Shown here in pieces: positions 1 through 6,183 of a DNA stretch of 11,670 nt. This DNA is from an uncultured Oscillospiraceae bacterium (lineage in GTDB: Bacteria; Bacillota; Clostridia; Oscillospirales; Oscillospiraceae): contig CAKTKM010000038.1 in assembly GCA_934569425.1 (NCBI GenBank), positions 1-11,670 of the forward strand, read 5' to 3'. The position numbers and the translations under genes were made by a program. Below the pieces are notes generated by a model, which saw only the letters and a program-made list of their open reading frames with translations, was not told the origin of the DNA and searched no databases. How positions within the stretch are numbered: the stretch's first letter is position 1; each line of letters opens with the position of its first letter.

Positions 1-843
1 GCGCTGATCCCCAACGTGGCCATCCACATGAACCGGGACGCCAACAACGGCACAAAGTATAACCTCGCCGTGGACATGCAGCCCCTGTACGGCGAAAAGG
101 GTGGTTTCCGCCGCCGCATCGCCGAGGCGGCGGGGGTGCGGGAGGACGACCTGCTGACCCACGACCTGTTTCTCTACAATCCACAGGAGGGCGTTGAGTG
201 GGGGGATTACATCTCCGCGCCCCGCCTGGACGATCTGCAGTGTGCCTTCGCGTCGCTGCAGGGCTTCCTGACGGCGGAGGACAGCGCCGCGTGCTGCGTT
301 TACTGCCTGTTTGACAACGAGGAGGTAGGCAGCCAGACCAAGCAGGGAGCGGCCTCTACCTTTCTGCGGGAGACGCTGGAGCGGATCTGCGACGCACTGG
401 GGCTGTCCCTGCGCACCATGGCGGCAGGCAGCTTCCTGCTGTCCTGCGACAATGCCCACGCGGTGCATCCCAACCATCCGGAGTTTGCCGACAAAAACCA
501 TATGGCCGTCATGAACGGCGGCGTGGTGCTGAAATACAACGCCAGCCGCCGCTATGCCACCGACGCGGTGTCGGCGGCGCTGTTCCAGACGGTGTGCAAG
601 AGGGCGGAGGTTCCCTTCCAGCGGTATGCCAACCGTCCCGACATGGCGGGCGGCTCCACCCTGGGCAGCATCGCCAACACGCAGGTGTCTTTGCATATGG
701 CGGACATCGGCATGGCGCAACTGGCGATGCACTCCGCCTTCGAGACGGCGGGGGCGCGGGATACGGCCTATATGGCGCGGGCGCTGAAAACCTTTTTCTC
801 CCTGTCGCCGGAGGTGCCGGGAGATGGGACCTACCGGCTTTGA
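1..843 (+). CDS. apeB: M18 family aminopeptidase, C-terminal part (5' end outside window)
   Basis: Zinc-dependent cytosolic aminopeptidase of the M18 (aspartyl aminopeptidase/DNPEP) family, which removes N-terminal residues, often acidic ones, from peptides. The open frame enters at base 1 reading ALIPNVAIHMNRD, so the visible 280 residues are the C-terminal portion and the true start lies upstream. The GTG at base 16 is internal, not a start. Family landmarks in order are the DNEEVGS metal/catalytic block (about residue 105), the HPNHPE histidine block (about residue 157), a GGVVLKYN stretch, RPDMAGGSTLG, and the closing DIGMAQLAMHS block, which carries a metal-ligand histidine. All expected C-terminal motifs are intact and the stop is followed at once by a terminator, so this is the last gene of its transcript. 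Family assignment is firm; exact substrate preference cannot be read from the sequence. Confidence 0.93.
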   Translation, partial: ALIPNVAIHMNRDANNGTKYNLAVDMQPLYGEKGGFRRRIAEAAGVREDDLLTHDLFLYNPQEGVEWGDYISAPRLDDLQCAFASLQGFLTAEDSAACCVYCLFDNEEVGSQTKQGAASTFLRETLERICDALGLSLRTMAAGSFLLSCDNAHAVHPNHPEFADKNHMAVMNGGVVLKYNASRRYATDAVSAALFQTVCKRAEVPFQRYANRPDMAGGSTLGSIANTQVSLHMADIGMAQLAMHSAFETAGARDTAYMARALKTFFSLSPEVPGDGTYRL

Positions 844-852
844 TCCCGAAAG

Positions 853-877
853 AAGGACGGCTTTGCCGTCCTTTTTT
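853..877 (+). terminator. Rho-independent terminator after the M18 peptidase
   Basis: A 9-bp stem (853-861 with 865-873) closes on a TTT loop and runs into a T-tract ending at 877. It begins ten bases after the aminopeptidase stop and isolates that gene from the downstream tmk promoter. Confidence 0.9.
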
Positions 878-906
878 CATTTTATGAAGCCGGTGATGAT
901 GTTTTC

Positions 907-935
907 TTTACAAATGGGTACAATGGTGGTATACT
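907..935 (+). promoter_or_regulatory. Sigma-A-type promoter for the tmk-mltG-U32-acetyltransferase operon
   Basis: TTTACA (907-912) and TATACT (930-935) are separated by exactly 17 bases. A TG one base before the -10 (927-928) gives an extended -10. Transcription should start near 942, leaving a leader of about 29 bases before the tmk ATG. It sits in the only gap (844-970) ahead of the four co-directional genes. The call comes from consensus match and position only. Confidence 0.75.
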
Positions 936-955
936 TTTCCCGTATGACCATGGCG

Positions 956-961
956 AAGGAG
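956..961 (+). promoter_or_regulatory. Ribosome binding site that fixes the tmk start
   Basis: AAGGAG lies nine bases before the ATG at 971. In-frame ATGs at 944 and 950 have no such site and would lie almost on the predicted transcription start, so 971 is preferred. Confidence 0.8.
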
Positions 962-970
962 AGAAAAAGG

Positions 971-1633
971 ATGGGAAAGCTGATCGTGTTTGAGGGGACG
1001 GACGGTTCCGGAAAGGCTACGCAGACGGCGCTTTTGTGCCAGACGCTGACGGAGCGGGGCATTCCCTTCCGGCGGCTGGCCTTTCCCCGGTATGAGGAGG
1101 AATCCTCGGCGCTGATCCGGCTGTATCTGGGCGGCGCCTTCGGCAGCCATCCCGACGATGTGAATGCCTATGCCGCCTCTACCTTCTATGCTGTGGATCG
1201 TTATGCCTCCTACAAGCAGGACTGGGGCGAATACTACCGGCAGGGCGGCCTTGTGATCGCCGACCGGTACACCACATCCAATGCGGTGCATCAGACCGCC
1301 AAGCTGCCGGAGGAGGAGCGCAGACCCTTTTTGGACTGGCTGTTTCACTTTGAATACGACCTGTTGGGGCTGCCCCGTCCCACGCGGGTGCTGTATCTGG
1401 ATCTGCCCACGGAGCTGAGCGGACAGATGATGCGCCGGCGGGAGCAGGAGACCCACACCGCCGCCGACGTACACGAGCAGGATGCGGCCTACCTGCGCCG
1501 CTGCCGCGAAAACGCCGCCTTTGTGACGGAATACTGCGGCTGGACAAGGATCGACTGTGCAAGGAACGGCGCTGTTCTTGACCGCGAGGCGGTTCACCGG
1601 CTGGTGCTGGAGGCGCTGGCGGATATTCTGTGA
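971..1633 (+). CDS. tmk: Thymidylate kinase (dTMP kinase), clostridial variant
   Basis: Phosphorylates dTMP to dTDP with ATP in the cytosol for dTTP supply. At 220 residues it has the usual length of the family. The N-terminus MGKLIVFEGTDGSGKATQ holds the P-loop (about residues 9-18). The FPRYEEESS region and the ASTFYAVDRYASYK helix are substrate-side segments typical of this clostridial subgroup. DRY at residues 98-100, followed by TTSNAVHQ, is the dTMP kinase signature. The arginine-rich stretch RRREQETH begins the LID-like region. The residue after the P-loop lysine is Ala, not the canonical Ser/Thr, with Thr next. The start was chosen from the AAGGAG site nine bases upstream and because the fold begins there; the frame stays open further upstream but nothing supports using it. 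It is the first gene of the operon and mltG follows after 27 bases. Another deoxynucleoside monophosphate kinase specificity is possible. Confidence 0.9.
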   Translation: MGKLIVFEGTDGSGKATQTALLCQTLTERGIPFRRLAFPRYEEESSALIRLYLGGAFGSHPDDVNAYAASTFYAVDRYASYKQDWGEYYRQGGLVIADRYTTSNAVHQTAKLPEEERRPFLDWLFHFEYDLLGLPRPTRVLYLDLPTELSGQMMRRREQETHTAADVHEQDAAYLRRCRENAAFVTEYCGWTRIDCARNGAVLDREAVHRLVLEALADIL

Positions 1634-1660
1634 GCCGCTTTTCACAAAAGAAAGGAATCT

Positions 1661-2833
1661 ATGATTATGCCCAAGGATCAGAACAACAATTACGAGACGG
1701 CGTATTATAACGCCGAGGAGGTGCGCCGCCAGAGCGCCGGCACGCCGCAGAAAAAGAAGAAAAAGAGCCGCCGCGCCAAGCAGCGCGTAGCGCTGTATCT
1801 GGCCGGTGTGGTGCTGGTGTCCTGCCTGCTGGCCGGCGTGGGCTGGCTGCTGTTCAACGACCTGTGTTCGCTGAACAAGGACTATGTGGAGGTCACGCTT
1901 ACCGTGGACGAGGGGGACAGCGTGGGCGATGTGGCCAAGAAGCTGAAGGACGCGGGACTGATCAACTACCGCGGCTTCTTCAAGTTCTGCGGACTGTTCC
2001 TCGGCGCTAAGAAGACCATCGACCCCGGTGATTATAAGCTGAACAGCGACATGGATTACCGCAGCCTGATCCACAATATGCACGACTACGAGGCCGACAA
2101 GATCAACGAGGAGGGCTGGATCAAGGTGGTGATCCCCGAGGGCAAGACCGTCAACGAGATCATCGACATCCTGACCGCGTCCGGGATCTCCACCCGCGAG
2201 GAGCTGGAGGATGCCTGCGCCAACTTCGAGTTCCAGAGCTATGACTTCCTGAAGGAGGACATGCTGGGCAAGGTGAACCGTATGGAGGGATTCCTGTTCC
2301 CCACCACGCAGGCCTTCGATCCGGAGAAGACCGCCGTGTATGACATCGACACCATGCTGACCAACTTTGTCACCCAGTTTGACGACGACATGATGGCGGA
2401 CATCAACGCCAGCGGCTACTCTCTGTACGACATCGTCACCATCGCCTCCATCATTGAGAAGGAGGGCATCGGCGACGAGACCGAGCGGAAGAACATCGCC
2501 TCCGTCCTCTATAACCGTCTGGAGACCACCGACCGCGAGACCTACGGGTATCTGCAGCTGGATACCACCATTTACTATGCTCTGTCGCTGGAGGGCAAGG
2601 ACAAGACCGCCTTTGACAAGGAGTTGGACAGCCCCTATAACACCTATAAGTATGCCGGACTGCCGGCGGGTCCCATCTGCTGCCCCGGTATGGACTCTAT
2701 CAAGGCCGCCATTTATCCCAACGAGACGGAGTATTACTACTTTGCCGCCGGTAAGGACGGCGTGAACCACTTCTTCAAGTCCTATAACGACCACCTGAAC
2801 TTTATCAACAGCGACATGTACCAGCCTGACTGA
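1661..2833 (+). CDS. mltG: Endolytic murein transglycosylase MltG (YceG-like)
   Basis: Membrane-anchored lytic transglycosylase that cleaves nascent glycan strands and is thought to set strand length by terminating polymerisation. The 390-residue protein has a cytosolic basic N-terminus with a KKKKKSRR cluster (about residues 30-40), one transmembrane segment (about 43-65), then an extracytoplasmic LysM-like segment (VTLTVDEGDSVGDVAKKLKDAG) and the YceG catalytic domain. The catalytic glutamate is E266 in ASIIEKEG, matching the glutamate of E. coli MltG. VLYNRL, the YLQLDTTIYYAL block and SPYNTYKYAGLPAGPI follow as in the family. An AAAGGA site (1651-1656) serves either the ATG at 1661 (4-base spacing) or the one at 1667 (10-base spacing); the two differ by two residues and I cannot decide. 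The last base of its TGA is the first base of the next gene's ATG, so translation is probably coupled. In Bacillus subtilis the orthologue yrrL also precedes U32 genes. Confidence 0.95.
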   Translation: MIMPKDQNNNYETAYYNAEEVRRQSAGTPQKKKKKSRRAKQRVALYLAGVVLVSCLLAGVGWLLFNDLCSLNKDYVEVTLTVDEGDSVGDVAKKLKDAGLINYRGFFKFCGLFLGAKKTIDPGDYKLNSDMDYRSLIHNMHDYEADKINEEGWIKVVIPEGKTVNEIIDILTASGISTREELEDACANFEFQSYDFLKEDMLGKVNRMEGFLFPTTQAFDPEKTAVYDIDTMLTNFVTQFDDDMMADINASGYSLYDIVTIASIIEKEGIGDETERKNIASVLYNRLETTDRETYGYLQLDTTIYYALSLEGKDKTAFDKELDSPYNTYKYAGLPAGPICCPGMDSIKAAIYPNETEYYYFAAGKDGVNHFFKSYNDHLNFINSDMYQPD

Positions 2834-4062
2834 TGGAACGGAAAAAGCCTGAATTGCTGTCCCCTGCGGGGGACTGGGAAAAACTGCAAATGGCCGTGGC
2901 CTACGGCGCCGACGCGGTGTACCTTGCGGGAACCGCCTTCGGGATGCGCTCCTTCGCCGGTAATTTTACCGACGAGGAGCTGCCCCGCGCCGTCCGCTAT
3001 GCCCATGACCACGGCGTGAAGGTACACGTCACCGTTAACACCATGCCCCGCAGCGGCGAGGTGGAGCGTCTGCCAGCCCATCTGGAGCGGCTGGACGACG
3101 CGGGGGTGGACGCGCTGATCGTGGCGGATCTGGGTGCCTTTACGCTGGCGGGGCGGTACGCTCCCCATTGCCAGCGGCATATCTCCACCCAGCAGTCCAT
3201 TGCCAACTACGCCAGCGCCGCCGCATGGTACGGCCTTGGCGCTACGCGGGTAGTGCTGGCTCGTGAGCTGAGTCTGGAGGAGATCCGCACCATCCGCGCC
3301 AAGACACCCAAGGAGCTGGAGATCGAGACCTTCTGCCACGGCGCCATGTGCGTCAGCTACTCGGGACGGTGCCTGCTGAGCAACTATATGACCGGACGGG
3401 ACGCCAACCGCGGCCAGTGCGCCCAGCCCTGCCGCTATCAGTACGCCCTGATGGAGGAGAAGCGGCCCGGCGAGTATTTCCCGGTGTTCGAGGACGAGAA
3501 GGGTACCTATATCATGAACAGCCGCGACATGTGCATGATCGACCATCTGGACGATCTCATGGACGCGGGGATCGACTGCTTGAAGATCGAGGGACGCGCC
3601 AAGTCCGGCTACTATGCCGCTATCGTTACGGGGGCGTACCGTCATGTGCTGGACGACACGGCGGCGGGACGCCCTATTGACCCTGTCTGGCGGGACGAGG
3701 TGGAACACGTCAGCCACCGGCACTATTCCACCGGATTTTTCTACGGTCAGCCGGGGCAGTACTACGACAACGCCCGCTACATACGGGACTGGCAGATCTG
3801 CGCCGTGGTGACGGACTGCAGCGCAGACGGCCTTGCCACACTGAGCCTGCGGAACAAGTTCGCCGCGGGAGACGTGCTGGAGGTAGTGGGTCCCGATACC
3901 CGCCCCTTTTCCATGACCGTGCCGGTGATGACCGATTGTGACGGCCTGCCGCTGTATGAGCCAAAAACGCCCCAGACGGTGTTTACCATGCAGCTGCCGC
4001 AGCCGGTGCCGCCGCTCAGCTTCCTGCGCCATGCCGTAGAGCTGAGCGCGAAAGCGGAATAA
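2833..4062 (+). CDS. trhP2: U32 peptidase-family protein, probable tRNA U34 hydroxylation factor (TrhP/YrrO-like)
   Basis: The U32 family is annotated as collagenase-like peptidase, but studied members (TrhP/YegQ, YrrN/YrrO, RlhA, UbiU/UbiV) are iron-sulfur proteins for oxygen-independent hydroxylation. TrhP makes 5-hydroxyuridine at tRNA wobble position 34, using prephenate. The 409-residue protein opens with KPELLSPAGDWEKL and AVAYGADAVYLAG, typical of the TIM-barrel half. Residues 165-183 match the full U32 signature (E-x-F-x2-G-A-M-C-x4-G-x-C-x-L-S). C173, C180, C196 and C234 have nearly the spacing of the UbiU [4Fe-4S] ligands; C200 is a further candidate. The C-terminal part (about 330-409) is a small beta-rich domain found in longer members such as YrrO, so length favours YrrO over the shorter YrrN. 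ATG overlaps the mltG stop by one base. The mltG neighbour supports the tRNA role (B. subtilis yrrL-M-N-O order). The exact RNA target is inference. Confidence 0.85.
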   Translation: MERKKPELLSPAGDWEKLQMAVAYGADAVYLAGTAFGMRSFAGNFTDEELPRAVRYAHDHGVKVHVTVNTMPRSGEVERLPAHLERLDDAGVDALIVADLGAFTLAGRYAPHCQRHISTQQSIANYASAAAWYGLGATRVVLARELSLEEIRTIRAKTPKELEIETFCHGAMCVSYSGRCLLSNYMTGRDANRGQCAQPCRYQYALMEEKRPGEYFPVFEDEKGTYIMNSRDMCMIDHLDDLMDAGIDCLKIEGRAKSGYYAAIVTGAYRHVLDDTAAGRPIDPVWRDEVEHVSHRHYSTGFFYGQPGQYYDNARYIRDWQICAVVTDCSADGLATLSLRNKFAAGDVLEVVGPDTRPFSMTVPVMTDCDGLPLYEPKTPQTVFTMQLPQPVPPLSFLRHAVELSAKAE

Positions 4063-4076
4063 GGAGGGAAGATCCC

Positions 4077-4697
4077 ATGACAGAGGAACAGCGTATTTTT
4101 GCCGGACAGCTCTTTGCCTCCGAGGTGCCGGAACTGGTGGAGAAGAAGCAGCGCGCGCACCGGTTGAGTCAGGAGTTCAACATGCTCTTTGAGACGGATG
4201 AGCAGCCCCGTCTGGACATCCTCCGGCAGCTGCTGGATGCGGTGGGCGAGGGGGCGCGGATGCTGGGTCCCATCCACTTTCACTATGGCTGCCATACCCG
4301 GATCGGCAGCGGCTGTTTTATGAATTTTAATTTTACCGTGCAGGATGACGCGCCCGTCACCATCGGCGACCACTGCAACTTCGGTCCCAATGTGACCATC
4401 GTGACGCCGCTGCATCCCATGCTGCCGGATGAGCGGCGCGGTATGCGCTGCAGCGACGGCGTGGAACGTTTCCTGTGCTACGCAAAGCCTGTCACCATCG
4501 GTCACGACTGCTGGTTCGGCGCCAATGTGGTGGTGTGTCCCGGCGTGAGCGTGGGAGAGGGCTGTGTCATCGGCGCGGGCAGCGTGGTGACGCGGGATAT
4601 TCCCGCCAATTCTTTCGCGGCGGGCGTTCCCGCCCGCGTGATCCGTCCCATTACGGAGCGGGATGCCATCGCCAACCTGTTTGATGACCTGCATTGA
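4077..4697 (+). CDS. Maltose/galactoside O-acetyltransferase-like hexapeptide protein
   Basis: Acetyl-CoA-dependent O-acetyltransferase with a left-handed beta-helix, expected to be a cytosolic trimer acting on a sugar or related small molecule. Residues about 5-58 match the helical Mac (maltose acetyltransferase) N-terminal domain. The rest shows isoleucine-patch hexapeptides such as TRIGSG, VTIGDH, VTIGHD, GEGCVIGAGSVV. H113 in TPLHPM is the expected catalytic histidine, and NFNFTVQDD carries the conserved Asn/Asp of the acceptor site. The ending FAAGVPARVIRPI is the usual loop before the C-terminal helix. At 206 residues it is full length for the family. A perfect AAGGAGG (4061-4067) overlaps the upstream TAA, nine bases from the ATG, so it belongs to the same transcript as tmk-mltG-U32. 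The acceptor cannot be told from sequence; family members annotated as maltose, galactoside or nodulation acetyltransferases have broad specificity. Confidence 0.88.
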   Translation: MTEEQRIFAGQLFASEVPELVEKKQRAHRLSQEFNMLFETDEQPRLDILRQLLDAVGEGARMLGPIHFHYGCHTRIGSGCFMNFNFTVQDDAPVTIGDHCNFGPNVTIVTPLHPMLPDERRGMRCSDGVERFLCYAKPVTIGHDCWFGANVVVCPGVSVGEGCVIGAGSVVTRDIPANSFAAGVPARVIRPITERDAIANLFDDLH

Positions 4698-4710
4698 CCG
4701 GAACCGATGA

Positions 4711-4738
4711 AAAAAGAGAGCCGCAAGGCTCTCTTTTT
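4711..4738. terminator. Two-way terminator between the acetyltransferase gene and cca
   Basis: A 12-bp perfect stem (4711-4722 with 4727-4738) closes on a GCAA (GNRA) tetraloop. It has an A-run on the left and a T-run on the right, so it works as a terminator on either strand. It starts 14 bases after the acetyltransferase stop and ends directly beside the cca stop on the minus strand (4739-4741). Confidence 0.92.
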
Positions 4739-6055
4739 CTATTCATGCAGCTGTTTTGCCAGCGCCAGCAGAGCGCTTTTTTCGTTTTCCACCCGGTCAT
4801 CCATGACGGCCTCCAGCAGCGCCTGCAGCGTGTCGCCGATGGCCTTGCCCCGCAGTCCCAGCGCCATCATGTCCCGTCCGTTGACCGACAGCTGCTTCAG
4901 GCTGAAGCAGGCGTCTCTGGCCAGCAGCGCGTCGATGATGGCCTCGCCCCGGTCGATCTCCTGCTGGCGGCACCGGTGATCGGGATGCTGCGCCAGATTG
5001 TCAGCGCGTTTCACATCGCACAGCTGCCGCAGGCAGTCTGCACCCAGCTGGTTCAGGGCGCGGCGGATGGCCTTTTCCGTCAGGGGAATGGGGCGGTCGT
5101 GACAGCGTACCAGCGTGCAGATCCGCTGCCCGGCGGCCTTGTCGAACCGCAGGCGGCGGCAGATGTCCTCCGCGATCCGAAAGCTTACATAAGGATGCCC
5201 GTAAAAATGCCCCACGCCCTGCTGATCCACCGTGAAGCACGCCGGCTTTCCCAGATCGTGCAGCAGCATGACCCACCGCAGCACCGGTTCCGGCGGCGCG
5301 GCGGCCACCGCGTGTGCGGTGTGTCCCCACACGTCATAGCAGTGATGGCGGTTGCGCTGGTCAAAGCCCACGCAGGGCAATATCTCCGGCAGCACCGCGC
5401 CGATCACCTGCGGCTCCTCCAGCAGCACGCGGCAGGCGTCCGTTCCGCACAGCAGCTTTGTCAGCTCCTCCCGTACCCGCTCCGCCGCAACATAGGAGAG
5501 GTCGTACCGCAGCGCACGCAGGGCTTCACGGGTGTCCGCCTCGATGGCAAATCCCAGCGTGGCGGAGAACCGCAGTGTCCGCAGGATCCGCAGGGCATCC
5601 TCGCGGAACCGCTTTTGTGGCTGACCGACGCACCGCAGAAGGCGGCGGCGGATGTCCGTCTGCCCGCCGAAGGGATCGTGAAGCGTGCCGCAGACATCCA
5701 TGGCCATGGCGTTCACGGTCAGGTCGCGGCGCGCCAGATCCGCCCGCAGGCTGCGGGTGAAGGTGACATCGGCGGGGTGCCGGTGATCGTGATAGTTTCC
5801 GTCCGTGCGAAAGGTGGTGACCTCGCAGGACAGGTCGCCGCTGCGGACGGTGACGGTGCCGTGCTTCAGTCCGGTGGGGATGGCGAAGTGGTCAAACAGC
5901 GCCATGGTTTCCTCCGGCAGGGCGGAGGTGGTCACATCCCAGTCATGGGGCGCCGCGCCCATCAGTATATCCCGCACGCAGCCGCCTACCGCGTAAGCCT
6001 CGTGTCCGGCGTGCTCCAGCTTCTGCAAAACCGCTTGTACCTCCTGCGGGATCAT
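4739..6055 (-). CDS. cca: CCA tRNA nucleotidyltransferase with HD domain
   Basis: Adds or repairs the 3'-terminal CCA of tRNAs without a template. With the start at 6055 the protein has 438 residues. The nucleotidyltransferase head shows VGGCVRD (residues 23-29) and the metal-binding D38-W-D40. RDLTVNAMAMD and DPFGGQTDI follow, then REDALRILRTLRF of the neck/nucleotide-recognition region. An HD-type segment with HCYDVWGHTAHAV and MLLHDLGKP comes after, as in many clostridial Cca proteins. The frame is open to an ATG at 6112, but that codon sits at the predicted transcription start and lacks a ribosome site. ATG 6055 has AAGGGGGG six bases upstream and begins at the conserved domain, so it was chosen. 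Poly(A) polymerase is the main alternative for this family; one gene in a Gram-positive-like genome favours CCA addition. A long open frame on the opposite strand is only a shadow. Confidence 0.92.
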   Translation of the reverse strand: MIPQEVQAVLQKLEHAGHEAYAVGGCVRDILMGAAPHDWDVTTSALPEETMALFDHFAIPTGLKHGTVTVRSGDLSCEVTTFRTDGNYHDHRHPADVTFTRSLRADLARRDLTVNAMAMDVCGTLHDPFGGQTDIRRRLLRCVGQPQKRFREDALRILRTLRFSATLGFAIEADTREALRALRYDLSYVAAERVREELTKLLCGTDACRVLLEEPQVIGAVLPEILPCVGFDQRNRHHCYDVWGHTAHAVAAAPPEPVLRWVMLLHDLGKPACFTVDQQGVGHFYGHPYVSFRIAEDICRRLRFDKAAGQRICTLVRCHDRPIPLTEKAIRRALNQLGADCLRQLCDVKRADNLAQHPDHRCRQQEIDRGEAIIDALLARDACFSLKQLSVNGRDMMALGLRGKAIGDTLQALLEAVMDDRVENEKSALLALAKQLHE

Positions 6056-6061
6056 AGGACG

Positions 6062-6069
6062 CCCCCCTT
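6062..6069 (-). promoter_or_regulatory. G-rich ribosome binding site of cca
   Basis: On the minus strand AAGGGGGG precedes the ATG at 6055 by six bases. It departs from the usual AGGAGG by a G run, yet it is the only candidate and decides between the starts at 6055 and 6112. Confidence 0.65.
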
Positions 6070-6097
6070 CTTCGCCGTTTTTCCGTGAGAATGGCAG

Positions 6098-6126
6098 TTG
6101 CACTTTGCGCATAGGTGTATTATAAT
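6098..6126 (+). promoter_or_regulatory. Rightward promoter for murC
   Basis: TTGCAC (6098-6103), a 17-base spacer and a perfect TATAAT (6121-6126) form a strong sigma-A-type promoter. Transcription should begin near 6133, about 50 bases before the murC ATG. The -10 lies inside the self-complementary ten-mer TATTATAATA (6118-6127). Confidence 0.8.
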
Positions 6127-6147
6127 AATTTTTCAGGCAAAATACAA
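6119..6147 (-). promoter_or_regulatory. Leftward promoter for cca, overlapping the murC promoter
   Basis: On the minus strand TATAAT (6124 down to 6119) is preceded at 17 bases by TTGTAT (6147 down to 6142). The -10 is perfect and the -35 keeps only TTG plus two weaker positions. Transcription would begin near 6112, giving an untranslated leader of about 57 bases. Its -10 shares bases with the rightward murC -10. Confidence 0.55.
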
Positions 6148-6183
6148 GCGGTGGAAGAAATTCCCGCTTTTGGAGGAATCAAT

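Noticed and set aside
824..970. N-terminal extension of the dTMP kinase to 824
   Set aside because: It would overlap the aminopeptidase end, the terminator and the promoter. The AAGGAG site and the protein fold both indicate 971.
1638..1650. Small hairpin CTTTT-CAC-AAAAG before mltG
   Set aside because: It is a five-bp, A/T-dominated stem without a T-tract, in a 27-base gap inside an operon. It is too weak to call a terminator.
908..2794. 628-codon open frame on the minus strand
   Set aside because: It is antisense to tmk and mltG, rich in Val, Leu, Gly and His with no recognisable domain, and would span two real genes and their junction.
4694..6088. 464-codon open frame on the plus strand
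   Set aside because: It lies opposite cca, whose motifs are unmistakable. Its product is low-complexity and Gln/Arg/His-rich, the usual antisense shadow in GC-rich DNA, and it has no ribosome site of its own.
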